From positions 1 through 24,137 of the forward strand of contig CAZADH010000067.1 in NCBI GenBank assembly GCA_964483805.1: 24,137 nucleotides of DNA, read 5' to 3'. Under the pieces are notes generated by a model. It saw nothing but the letters and a program-made list of their open reading frames with translations. It did no database searches and was not told the origin of the DNA. Positions within the stretch are counted from its first letter, which is position 1. Each line of letters starts with the position of its first letter. This DNA comes from CAZADH01 sp964483805 (GTDB taxonomy: Bacteria > Muiribacteriota > Ozemobacteria > Ozemobacterales > Ozemobacteraceae). This document shows, piece by piece, positions 1 to 7,155 of the stretch. Made by a program: the position numbers and the translations under genes.

Positions 1-48
1 CATGCAATAATGGGGCCGCGAAATGACATATCAATAATGATGGTCGTC

Positions 49-54
49 AGGAGG
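49..54 (+). promoter_or_regulatory. Strong ribosome binding site of the TPR gene
   Basis: AGGAGG lies four bases before the ATG at 59. It is a near-consensus Shine-Dalgarno sequence and fixes that start. The gene behind it then leads a translationally coupled run ending in uvrC, so this site may set the translation level for the run. Confidence 0.7.
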
Positions 55-58
55 ACAC

Positions 59-1816
59 ATGGGCAGGCTGCGCATCGGGCTGATCCTGGCCTTGGTTTTG
101 GCAAGCAACGGGTTCAACGGTTCGGTCGCCTCGGCAACCGACAACGCTTCGGTCGGCGCGCCGGTTGGTAGCGGCGCCAGTGCTTCGGTGAGCGCCGGGC
201 CGACCGCCTCGGTCAAACCGGTTGATGTCGTTGCGGCATCGATGCCGGCGGCGGTCGAAAAACCCGCCGAGGCGCCGGACAAGAAGCCGGTGGTTCCGTC
301 AGTCGACCCGAAAGTTGCGGCTGATCCGCTCGCACGGGCCAAGGCCCCTGTTGCGGCCTCGTCCGCCGTCGACAAACCCGACATCAAGAGCAGTGGCGAT
401 GTGAAGGTCATGGCCGAGATGCCCCCTGAACCAGGGGCAGGTGAGGGTTCGGCGGCCGACCGCCGTGCGGTTGCCGTCGGGCATTATGAAGCCGGGTCGC
501 GGTACCTGGCGACGCAGCTCGAGGTCGCCGCGCCGTCGTTCGACGGTGGTGAACCCGATCCAGAGGCGATCAAGGCCCAGGCAACCAATCTCGAGCTGGC
601 GTTGGGTGAGTACGAACTCGCCGTCCGTGCCGATCCCGCATACTACGAAGCGCACCTGGCCGTGGGCAACACCTTGTTGAAGCTGAGTCGGCCCGGTGAT
701 GCGGCCGATGCTCTTGCCAACGCCTGCCGGTTGCGCCCGGGCGAGGGGCGGGCGTGGGCCTTGCTGGGGCGGTGTCGGGAAGGCATCGGCCAGTTGCAGG
801 CGGCGGCGGAGGCCTACGGCAAGGCGGCGGTCCTGTTGCCGCTCGACCGCCAGGTTCTGGAGCCGCTGGCCACGCTGCACGAGCGTCTGGGCAATTGGGA
901 TGCGGCGGTCGATGCCTTCCGGCGCTTACGAGTGCTCGATCGCAATGAGTTGCGCTACCTGCGAGGGTTGGGGCATTGTCTGCTCGAAAAGGGCCAAGAC
1001 CGTGTAGCCCTGGCTATTCTGCTCAATCTGGTCAATCTCGATCCGTCCGATTACGAGTCACGCGTTCGTGTTGCCGAGATTCAGAACCGTCTTGGTCGTC
1101 ACGCGCAGGCTGCGGCGATGCTCAAAGATGTGATCAGCACCCACAAGAATGATGCCAATGCGAATCTGCAGTACGCGATTGCGTTGGTGGCCATGAAGGG
1201 ACGCCGGCCCGAAAAGCACCTCGAACTTGCCGTCAAGAACGCCGGTGGCGAGATGGGCATTCTCTTGCGGGCCGCCGGCTGTTATGACCGGCTGTTCGAT
1301 CTCGATGAGTCGGTGCCGTTGCTCGAGCGTGTGCGCAAACATGGGCCGGCCCACGAGCACCTGGGTGGCAAACTGGCGCTGCGTTACCTGTTACAGGGCC
1401 GGCCTGAGCTGGCGGTGAAAGAGTGGCGCCGCGAGGCCCAAAAACTGGCGCCAATGCCCGTTGACCTGACGCAGCGGTTCGTCTGGCTGGCGCTGGCGCG
1501 AGGCAATCGGGGTGCGGCTGACGAGCTGCTGGCGCGGCGTTTGCTGGTCACGGTGCCCTCGTGGGAGAAACGGTGCGGCGAGGCCTTGTTGGGTCGGTGT
1601 TCCGCCGAAGACCTGCTCGATATCGCCAAGGCCGGGCAGGATGCCCAGGTGGCCGATGCCTGGCTGACCATTGCGTTGAAGGCCGATGCCGACCGCGCCT
1701 GGGCGAAGGCCGCTGCCGCCTATCAGCAATTCATCGTCGAAAGAGGCACTGAACAGTGGTCCGACGAGATCCTCTTCGCCGGTCAGCGGGTTCGTTCGAT
1801 CGCCGCCATGAACTGA
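59..1816 (+). CDS. Secreted tetratricopeptide-repeat protein
   Basis: This 585-residue protein begins with a basic residue pair and a hydrophobic stretch (residues about 5-26, ending SVASA), a plausible Sec signal peptide. Residues about 27-140 are a low-complexity Ala/Pro/Val/Lys linker. From about 170 to 400 the sequence shows degenerate 34-residue TPR helices, for example GEYELAVRADPAYYEAHLAV, then AAEAYGKAAVLLPLDRQVL, then AAVDAFRRLRVLDRNELRYL. The C-terminal 180 residues look alpha-helical and may hold further divergent repeats. TPR solenoids are protein-protein interaction scaffolds, so an envelope-side scaffolding or assembly role is likely, but the partner is unknown. The stop TGA shares bases with the next ATG (TGATG), so the downstream gene is probably translationally coupled. 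The start is chosen for its AGGAGG. Confidence 0.8.
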   Translation: MGRLRIGLILALVLASNGFNGSVASATDNASVGAPVGSGASASVSAGPTASVKPVDVVAASMPAAVEKPAEAPDKKPVVPSVDPKVAADPLARAKAPVAASSAVDKPDIKSSGDVKVMAEMPPEPGAGEGSAADRRAVAVGHYEAGSRYLATQLEVAAPSFDGGEPDPEAIKAQATNLELALGEYELAVRADPAYYEAHLAVGNTLLKLSRPGDAADALANACRLRPGEGRAWALLGRCREGIGQLQAAAEAYGKAAVLLPLDRQVLEPLATLHERLGNWDAAVDAFRRLRVLDRNELRYLRGLGHCLLEKGQDRVALAILLNLVNLDPSDYESRVRVAEIQNRLGRHAQAAAMLKDVISTHKNDANANLQYAIALVAMKGRRPEKHLELAVKNAGGEMGILLRAAGCYDRLFDLDESVPLLERVRKHGPAHEHLGGKLALRYLLQGRPELAVKEWRREAQKLAPMPVDLTQRFVWLALARGNRGAADELLARRLLVTVPSWEKRCGEALLGRCSAEDLLDIAKAGQDAQVADAWLTIALKADADRAWAKAAAAYQQFIVERGTEQWSDEILFAGQRVRSIAAMN

Positions 1817-3036
1817 TGGGTAGTCCAGGGCGCCCCACGCCGCCGCGATGGTCACCGACCGCCGCGGCGTCGTGGATTGTCCGGAGTTCGGCAATACTTT
1901 GTATGTTTTGTGTGTTGCTGCCACTGCTGGGACTTGCCCCGGCCGAGGCCCGGTTGCCGACGCTGACGAAAACGCCGATCGCCCAGGCGGAGCAGCCTCG
2001 GCGGGTCGCGTCGGCGGGTGTGGTCACCGTGGCGTCGCAAGGAATGCCGCCGTCCGGATCGATGGCGAGCGGTGCAGTGCTCGTTCCTGTCACCGGTCCC
2101 GCCGCCATGAACATGGCGACCGAAACGCCGACCGACGGGTTGGCGGTCGCCTCGTTGGCTGCTCTCGCCTCGGCGACCACGGCATCGGCCACCCCAGGCC
2201 AACTGGCCAGCGGTGCAGTGACGGCGAGCGACAGCGCTGACCCGTTCAGTTCGCTGTCGGCCCAGGGCTCGGTTGAGATGACCGCCGCGTCGCCCGACGA
2301 ACAGGAGTCGGTCAATCTGGCGGGGACGCTGCGCATCGAAGAGCAGCCGGTCGGGCGGCGGCGGCACCAGCGCTTGCAACGCTGGGTTCTCGTGGTGAGC
2401 GCCACCTGTTCGATTCCGCTCAAGTCCGACATGACGTTGCTCAAGCTGGTACGGGAACACGATTATTACGACACGCCGGTGCGGGTCACCGGGAAATTCC
2501 AGGTCGACCCGTCGCTCGATCAGTTCAAAGTGATCCAGGTGGAGCGGATCTCGGTGATCGAACCGCAAGACGGTCCGACGGCCTCGGCCACGGCATCGGC
2601 CACGGCCTCGGTCGGCGACAATGCCACGGCGGCGGCGTTGTTCGCCGACGAGTATCCGGCGACGCTGACGGCGCCACTCGACGAGGCCAGTGGGACCGAA
2701 GAAGTCTCGGGGGCTTCTGCGACCGATGAAATTTCCGCTGGACCGCCGAAGGACGGGGGCAAGGTGCCACCGCCGGACGCCGCGAACGAAGCGGCCCCGG
2801 CAGCGGGGACCGGGCTGCCGGGAGTTGCCTCCCGGACCCTGGCGCCGGGCCTAACTGGCGCAGGATCGTCGACTGCTCCGTCCGCCGCCGGTGCGATGCT
2901 GGGTGCCGAAGACCGGCCCGGTCCGGTGGCGACGGCAACAGTGGCGTCGGCGACAAGCACGCCGGTCAGGGGCACCAAGACGGTTGCCCCGACGGTGCGG
3001 CCGACGTCAGGAAGACCGGTGCCGGCACCCCGGTGA
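1816..3036 (+). CDS. Secreted Ala/Thr-rich protein of unknown function
   Basis: I do not recognise this 406-residue protein. The ATG at 1816 overlaps the upstream stop. It places a hydrophobic segment (residues about 19-42, then APAEA) at the N terminus as a signal peptide; the frame is open further upstream to 1756, but that would bury the signal. Most of the chain is low-complexity Ala/Thr/Ser/Pro, probably disordered. One more ordered stretch lies at about residues 165-250, containing RWVLVVSATCSIPLKSD and the beta-rich segment VRVTGKFQVDPSLDQFKVIQ; it could be a small beta-barrel, but I cannot assign a family. Nucleotides 2581-2613 hold a 12-bp tandem repeat encoding Ala-Ser-Ala-Thr. The stop overlaps the uvrC start. 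Co-occurrence with the TPR gene suggests a shared envelope role. Confidence 0.65.
   Translation: MGSPGRPTPPRWSPTAAASWIVRSSAILCMFCVLLPLLGLAPAEARLPTLTKTPIAQAEQPRRVASAGVVTVASQGMPPSGSMASGAVLVPVTGPAAMNMATETPTDGLAVASLAALASATTASATPGQLASGAVTASDSADPFSSLSAQGSVEMTAASPDEQESVNLAGTLRIEEQPVGRRRHQRLQRWVLVVSATCSIPLKSDMTLLKLVREHDYYDTPVRVTGKFQVDPSLDQFKVIQVERISVIEPQDGPTASATASATASVGDNATAAALFADEYPATLTAPLDEASGTEEVSGASATDEISAGPPKDGGKVPPPDAANEAAPAAGTGLPGVASRTLAPGLTGAGSSTAPSAAGAMLGAEDRPGPVATATVASATSTPVRGTKTVAPTVRPTSGRPVPAPR
2581..2613 (+). repeat. Short 12-bp tandem repeat inside a CDS
   Basis: GCCTCGGCCACG is followed by GCATCGGCCACG and a partial GCCTCGGTC, giving nearly three 12-bp units that encode Ala-Ser-Ala-Thr. 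It lies in the low-complexity part of the secreted protein and could vary in length between strains by slippage. Confidence 0.6.
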
Positions 3037-4892
3037 ACCTGCCCCTGGTGCAAGATCCGGAGCGGCGCCGGCGGCTCCTGCGCTCGTTGCCGGCCCGACC
3101 GGGGGTCTACCTGATGCTCGATGCGACGGCCCGCGTCATCTATGTGGGCAAGTCGCGTCGACTGGCGGCGCGGGTGCGTTCCTATTTCAGCGGTCGTGAG
3201 ACCGAACCGCGCCGGCAGTTGTTGATCAGTGCCATCGTCGAGATCGAGTTCATCGTCACCGACACCGAGGCCGAGGCGTTGATTCTCGAAAACAACCTGA
3301 TCAAGCGGCATCGACCGCGTTACAATGTATTGCTGCGCGACGACAAGACCCATCCATACCTGGTGGTGACGCTGTCCGACGCCTATCCGCGACTCCTCAA
3401 GGTGCGCAAGGTGCGGGTGCGTGACGGGAACCGGTATTTTGGCCCCTTCCCGGACGAAAAGGGATTGCGTTACATACAAAGTATGCTTGTGCGCAGTTAC
3501 CGGCTGTGCACCTGCAAGAGTGCGGTCAAGCCGGAGCGGCCGGCCCGGCGGGCCTGCCTGCGCTATCACCTCGGTCACTGCCAGGGACCGTGTATCGGGG
3601 CCGTGACCCCTGACGATTACCGGCGTCACATCGACGAGGTCGTCGCTTTCCTGCGCGGGCGGCGCGCCCCCGATTTTCCCGGACTGCGGCGGCGGATGAC
3701 CGAACTGGCCCAGGCTTTCCGCTACGAGGAGGCCGGCGAGTTGCGTGATACGATCGCCGCGCTCGAAAAACACTTTTCGGCGCAGAAGGTCGAGTTGCCG
3801 CGGACGATCGATCGCGATCTGTGGGGCGTGGCGGAGAGTCCGGACAAGCTGGTGGTGTCGGTGTTTTTTCTGCGAGCCGCCAAGCTCCTGGGGCATCGCA
3901 GTTTCACGCTCGACCGGCCGCCGGGCGAGACGGTCGAGAGCCTGTTGGGTTCGGTGATGATGCAGTTCTATGACGGCAACGTCGTGCCACGCACGGTGTT
4001 GACGGCACGGCGGCCGCAGCCCTTGGCGCCGCTGGTCGAGGCGTTGACCGGCCGGCGGGGGCGACCGGTGCGGGTGGCGACCAGCCGGCGCGGGGTGCTG
4101 GGACGTCTGTTGAAAATGGCCGAAGAGAACGCGCTCGAGATTCTCAAAAACGTGAAAGCGACCGGGCACGAGAAGCGGCCGACCGCGGGGATTCTCGAAC
4201 TCGAGCGTCGCCTCGGGTTGCCGCGGCTGCCCTGGCGCATCGAATGTATTGACATCTCTCACCTCGCCGGTCAGGACCCGGTGGCCTCGATCGTGGTGGC
4301 GGTCAACGGTGCCCCACACCGTCCCGCGTATCGAACCTACCATGTTAAGACCGTGGTCGGACCGGATGACCCGGCGTCGATGCGGGAGGTGCTCGAACGG
4401 CGGTGGCGGCGCCTGCTGGCCGACGGCGGCAGCGAGGTGCCCGATCTGTTGGTGGTCGACGGTGGTATTGCCCAGGCCAACGTGGCACGCGCTGTGCTCG
4501 ACGAGCTCGGGCAACAGACCGTGCCGGTTTTCGGTCTGGCCAAACGAGAAGAAACCCTGGTGCCGCCTGCGGGCGGGGAACCGGTGCAGTTGCCCCGGTC
4601 GAGCCCCGCAATGCGGGTCCTCATCCAGTTGCGGGATGAGGCGCACCGGGTGGCCCATGGATTCCAGCGGCGCACGCACACCCGCCGGGCCGTGCGCTCC
4701 TCGCTGCTCGACCTGCCGGGCGTCGGCGAGAAAACCGTGGCGAAGATCCTGGCGGCCTTCGGCAGTCTGCCGCGGGCGGCGGCGGTGGCCGACCCGGTGA
4801 CGCTGGCCGAAAAGGCCGGAATCCCGCGGGCGACGGCCGCCCGCGTGTTGCCAGCACTGGTCCGCTTGTTTCCAACGCTCGAGAAGAAGTGA
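3033..4892 (+). CDS. uvrC: Excinuclease ABC subunit C
   Basis: UvrC makes the dual incisions of nucleotide excision repair after UvrA/UvrB damage recognition, in the cytoplasm. The 619 residues match the usual length. The N-terminal GIY-YIG nuclease shows GVY (24-26), VIYVGK (35-40), an Arg-rich helix (about 41-52) and the metal-ligand glutamate in LILENN (Glu86). A cysteine cluster (Cys159, 161, 175, 183, 187) fits the iron-sulfur site of the family. A UVR motif for UvrB contact follows near 225-250 (RYEEAGELRDTIAALEK). The C-terminal RNase H-like nuclease has ECIDISHLAG and DLLVVDGG with its acidic residues, and the chain ends in helix-hairpin-helix motifs (LDLPGVGEKTVAKILAAFGS). The GTG start overlaps the previous stop, which is an unusual companion for uvrC and implies coupling to two secreted-protein genes. 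Confidence 0.97.
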   Translation: MNLPLVQDPERRRRLLRSLPARPGVYLMLDATARVIYVGKSRRLAARVRSYFSGRETEPRRQLLISAIVEIEFIVTDTEAEALILENNLIKRHRPRYNVLLRDDKTHPYLVVTLSDAYPRLLKVRKVRVRDGNRYFGPFPDEKGLRYIQSMLVRSYRLCTCKSAVKPERPARRACLRYHLGHCQGPCIGAVTPDDYRRHIDEVVAFLRGRRAPDFPGLRRRMTELAQAFRYEEAGELRDTIAALEKHFSAQKVELPRTIDRDLWGVAESPDKLVVSVFFLRAAKLLGHRSFTLDRPPGETVESLLGSVMMQFYDGNVVPRTVLTARRPQPLAPLVEALTGRRGRPVRVATSRRGVLGRLLKMAEENALEILKNVKATGHEKRPTAGILELERRLGLPRLPWRIECIDISHLAGQDPVASIVVAVNGAPHRPAYRTYHVKTVVGPDDPASMREVLERRWRRLLADGGSEVPDLLVVDGGIAQANVARAVLDELGQQTVPVFGLAKREETLVPPAGGEPVQLPRSSPAMRVLIQLRDEAHRVAHGFQRRTHTRRAVRSSLLDLPGVGEKTVAKILAAFGSLPRAAAVADPVTLAEKAGIPRATAARVLPALVRLFPTLEKK

Positions 4893-5072
4893 CGGGGCGT
4901 TTGCACTGCCCGAAACTGCGTTTCGGGCCGCCCAGCCGGGGTCTGCGCGCCCTCCTGGCGCACCCCGGCACGCCTCTCCTGAGGCAGTCCTTGGCGGCAG
5001 TCCTGTGCGGGCGCGGGCCGTGCCCTCGGCGGTTCTTGGTGGGCCGGGTGCTGTGCCCGCGGCAAAATCTGG
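4893..5072 (+). other. Hairpin-rich intergenic region after uvrC
   Basis: No convincing gene lies here. Several stems follow each other. A perfect 8-bp stem GCCCGAAA/TTTCGGGC with loop CTGCG is at 4908-4928. A 13-bp stem with one bulge (GCCGGGGT plus TGCGC against GCGCACCCCGGC) is at 4935-4969. GCCTC/GAGGC with a TCCT tetraloop is at 4972-4985. Two weaker GC stems are at 5009-5025 and 5045-5059. GGCAGTCCT is directly repeated at 4983-4991 and 4996-5004. No T-tract follows the first stems, so a classical intrinsic terminator is not obvious. It may be a 3' end structure, a structured RNA, or a degenerate repeat. Confidence 0.5.
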
Positions 5073-5078
5073 TAGAAT
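5070..5078 (+). promoter_or_regulatory. Extended -10 promoter candidate
   Basis: TGGTAGAAT matches the extended -10 form TGnTATAAT with one mismatch in the hexamer. No good -35 is seen 17 bases upstream, as is common for extended -10 promoters. Transcription would start near 5085, giving a leader of about 125 bases before the ATG at 5211. Confidence 0.4.
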
Positions 5079-5086
5079 GCGACGTG

Positions 5087-5194
5087 ATGCGAACCTGGTA
5101 TGACGAGGTCTTGTTGACTTCTTCTGTTGGGCGCGTTGCGCTGGGGCGCGGGTTCGTCATTCCGGTGGCGTCGGTTCGTAACAATGGCAACTGA
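5087..5194 (+). CDS. Possible leaderless 35-codon leader ORF
   Basis: An ATG at 5087 lies only 8 bases after the proposed TAGAAT hexamer, so the transcript could begin at or next to the start codon. The ORF (MRTWYDEVLLTSSVGRVALG and on) ends with TGA at 5194, 16 bases before the next gene's ATG. No Shine-Dalgarno precedes it and no family is recognisable. It may be a leader peptide or chance. A longer frame open from a GTG at 4889 runs through the hairpins and is unlikely to be used. Confidence 0.2.
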   Translation: MRTWYDEVLLTSSVGRVALGRGFVIPVASVRNNGN

Positions 5195-5197
5195 GCG

Positions 5198-5204
5198 AGG
5201 GAGG
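5198..5204 (+). promoter_or_regulatory. Ribosome binding site deciding the 5211 start
   Basis: AGGGAGG ends six bases before the ATG at 5211. It favours this start over an in-frame start at 5127, which has no comparable site and would bury the membrane anchor. Confidence 0.7.
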
Positions 5205-5210
5205 CAATCA

Positions 5211-7016
5211 ATGAAGATCATTCGCAACGGTGGACACCCGTCGACCTGGCGATGGGTGGCCGGGATCGTCGTGATCCTTGGCCTGGTTGGGGCGGGCAGC
5301 ACGGTGTTTGCGCTCGAGGGCAAGGCGGCATTGGCGGGCGAGCGTGTGGCCGGATTGTATGTCAATGCGCATGCAATGTATGCACAGTTCATTGGTCAGG
5401 TCAAAGCGGTCGACGCGCCGGAAAACGCGGTGGTGAAGGCCGTGGTCTTGCAGATGTTGGCGGCGGCACAGGCGAACTTTGTCCAGGCGCGCGAGCGGGC
5501 GCAGAAGAACCGTGGTAGCGAAGGGCGTGAACCGGCCGGGAGCGCGGCTGGGGCTGGCTCGGATCCGAATGGGGACGGGCTCGAAGAAACCGGGGATATC
5601 GAGGAAGAAGCCGAGGAAGGCACTGGCGCAGAGCGACCGCTGTCGCCGGGATTGGCGGTTCCGGCGGAAGCACAGAAAGCGGCCGAGAAGTTGCTTGCGG
5701 ATGCGATTGCCCGAGTTCTCGAGTTTGACCGGAAAGCCGTGCTGGTCCCGTCGGGAGGTCTCTGGGTGGGTGTGGCCGCGAAACCCGGGGTGAAGGCCAT
5801 TCTCGAGGCCCGGTGCAAACCGCTCGAGTTGCTGGCGATGATCGAACCGCTGTTGCAGGGGGCGCCGGTCAAGGTGACTGCCCGCGATGCTGCGAAGGTG
5901 GTTCTCGATCTGGGCAAAGCGGGCGTGCAGACGGCGCCGAATGCCACCGTCGAGATTACCGCTGACGGCCTCGTGGTGACGGCGCTCGCCGAAGCGGAGT
6001 TGCCGGCGGCCGTCGGTGCCGACATGGCGCCGGTGGTCGAACAGGCCAAAGACCGAGACACCCTCGTGGCGCTCGAGATCATGGGAAAATCGCTGCGCAA
6101 CCTGGCGGGCGGCGGGTTCTCGGGTGCCCGCGCTGAAGCACAGGGGAAAGCGTGCAGCGCCAACATGCGGGTAATGACCGGCGCGATCGAAATGTTCAAC
6201 ATGGACCACGAAAAGATGGCGACCGATCTCGACTTGAAAGCGTTGGTCGGGCAGAACTACCTCAAAGATGAGCCGCGTTGTCCGGCCCAGGGTGAATACC
6301 GGTATCTGCCGGGCAAGGAAGCCGGCGATTTCACGATCGAGTGCTCACTGCACGGAACCGTCGAGGCGCCCAAAAAACCGAGCGCGGCCGTGGCCGATGC
6401 CGCTTCCCCCGAGGCCCGGCGGTTTGCAGCCCTCGAGCGGATTCGTTTCGTCATGCATCCGCAAGGCAGCCACATCAAGGTTGCGGTGACCGACCCGCAG
6501 GTGAAGGCCGAGGGCAAGAAGATGCTCGACGGCGCGGTGGCTCAGTTGCGTGCCAAGGCCGCCGAAACGAAGGCGGCAATGATGCCGCCGGGCATGACGC
6601 TGCCGTCTGGAGCGCTCGAGGCCGAGCAGGCACGGGTGCAGAAGATGCTCGACGGGGTCAAGGTGATCGACGACGGCAACTGGATCGGTTTGCGCATGGA
6701 CGACGCGCCGCCGCTGGTGCTGTCGGCCGGACTCGCCGGGATTGTTGCGGCGATCGCGATTCCGAACTTCGTCAAGGCGCGCAACGAGGCGCGGGATCGC
6801 CAGTGTCGGGCCAATCGCATGGTCCTCGAGTCGGCGGCCGAGATGTATGGCATGGATCATCCCGATGGCGTGGCCAAGGTGACGATCCAAGAACTCATCG
6901 ACAAGCAGTATCTCAAGAGCGAGCCCCGTTGTTCCGAAGGCGGCGTCTACGCGATCGATACCACGAACATGGACAAGATGCGCGTTCGGTGTTCGAAGCA
7001 CGCCGGTCGCGACTGA
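5211..7016 (+). CDS. Membrane-anchored protein with two pilin-like modules
   Basis: This 601-residue protein has an uncleaved-looking N-terminal anchor (hydrophobic about 15-34), an acidic linker (about 105-145) and an extracytoplasmic region I cannot assign. Two related modules follow. Module 1 (about 311-386) reads ACSANMRVMTGAIEMFNMDH, then YLKDEPRCP, then ECSLHGT (Cys315, 357, 378). Module 2 (about 504-601) starts with a hydrophobic stretch AGIVAAIAIPNFVKARNEAR, then QCRANRMVLESAAEMYGMDH, YLKSEPRC and RCSKHAG (Cys532, 574, 594). The second stretch closely resembles the first helix of type IV pilins and pseudopilins (AIAIPNF.KAR..AR), but it sits inside the chain with no prepilin peptidase site in front. 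A surface or secretion-apparatus role is plausible; assembly as a pilin is not shown. The start is set by AGGGAGG. Confidence 0.75.
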   Translation: MKIIRNGGHPSTWRWVAGIVVILGLVGAGSTVFALEGKAALAGERVAGLYVNAHAMYAQFIGQVKAVDAPENAVVKAVVLQMLAAAQANFVQARERAQKNRGSEGREPAGSAAGAGSDPNGDGLEETGDIEEEAEEGTGAERPLSPGLAVPAEAQKAAEKLLADAIARVLEFDRKAVLVPSGGLWVGVAAKPGVKAILEARCKPLELLAMIEPLLQGAPVKVTARDAAKVVLDLGKAGVQTAPNATVEITADGLVVTALAEAELPAAVGADMAPVVEQAKDRDTLVALEIMGKSLRNLAGGGFSGARAEAQGKACSANMRVMTGAIEMFNMDHEKMATDLDLKALVGQNYLKDEPRCPAQGEYRYLPGKEAGDFTIECSLHGTVEAPKKPSAAVADAASPEARRFAALERIRFVMHPQGSHIKVAVTDPQVKAEGKKMLDGAVAQLRAKAAETKAAMMPPGMTLPSGALEAEQARVQKMLDGVKVIDDGNWIGLRMDDAPPLVLSAGLAGIVAAIAIPNFVKARNEARDRQCRANRMVLESAAEMYGMDHPDGVAKVTIQELIDKQYLKSEPRCSEGGVYAIDTTNMDKMRVRCSKHAGRD

Positions 7017-7035
7017 CCCGGCGGGCCCATTGTCC

Positions 7036-7064
7036 TTGACACACGTGCCGATCTCTGCGAGATT
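7036..7064 (+). promoter_or_regulatory. Possible sigma70-type promoter upstream of the ATPase
   Basis: A perfect TTGACA (7036-7041) is followed after 17 bases by GAGATT (7059-7064), which keeps only three of the six -10 positions. A start near 7071 would put the strong hairpin at 7067-7106 at the 5' end of the ATPase transcript. The -10 is weak and the segment also forms stems, so this is tentative. Confidence 0.3.
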
Positions 7065-7066
7065 CG

Positions 7067-7106
7067 CGGTGGTTCGCCCGTCATCGAGAGGTGACGGGCG
7101 CCACCG
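7067..7106 (+). other. Strong stem-loop between pilin-like and ATPase genes
   Basis: CGCCCGTCA (7075-7083) pairs perfectly with TGACGGGCG (7092-7100). The stem continues through a TT bulge with CGGTGG (7067-7072) against CCACCG (7101-7106), giving 15 pairs. ATCTC-TGC-GAGAT at 7051-7063 is a second small stem. GACAC (7038-7042) can pair with GTGTC (7106-7110) to close both into a three-way junction, using G7106 in place of the outermost pair. No T-run follows. It could terminate the upstream gene, or be a structured 5' leader of the ATPase; it does not match a riboswitch I know. Confidence 0.5.
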
Positions 7107-7134
7107 TGTCAGTTTGCGGAGGGCAGCCACACCC

Positions 7135-7155
7135 ATGAGTTGTTGTCGCCGATGA
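7135..7155 (+). CDS. Possible six-codon minicistron before the ATPase
   Basis: The ATG best placed after GGAGG (7118-7122, 12-base spacing) is at 7135, but its frame encodes only MSCCRR before TGA at 7153-7155. That stop overlaps the ATG at 7152 used by the ATPase (ATGA). It may couple ATPase translation to a minicistron, or it may be chance or a sequence error. Confidence 0.25.
   Translation: MSCCRR

Noticed and set aside
2520..4679. Long minus-strand open frame of 719 codons opposite uvrC
   Set aside because: It is antisense to a clear uvrC, is rich in Arg/Pro/His/Gly with no family motif, and is explained by high GC at third codon positions.
4889..5194. Plus-strand 101-codon frame from a GTG overlapping the uvrC stop
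   Set aside because: It runs through the serial hairpins, lacks a ribosome binding site and has no coherent protein features. Only the last 35 codons might be used, and those are listed separately.
7017..7139. yybP-ykoY (Mn2+) riboswitch before the P-type ATPase
   Set aside because: The leader is structured but lacks the conserved loop sequences of that class.
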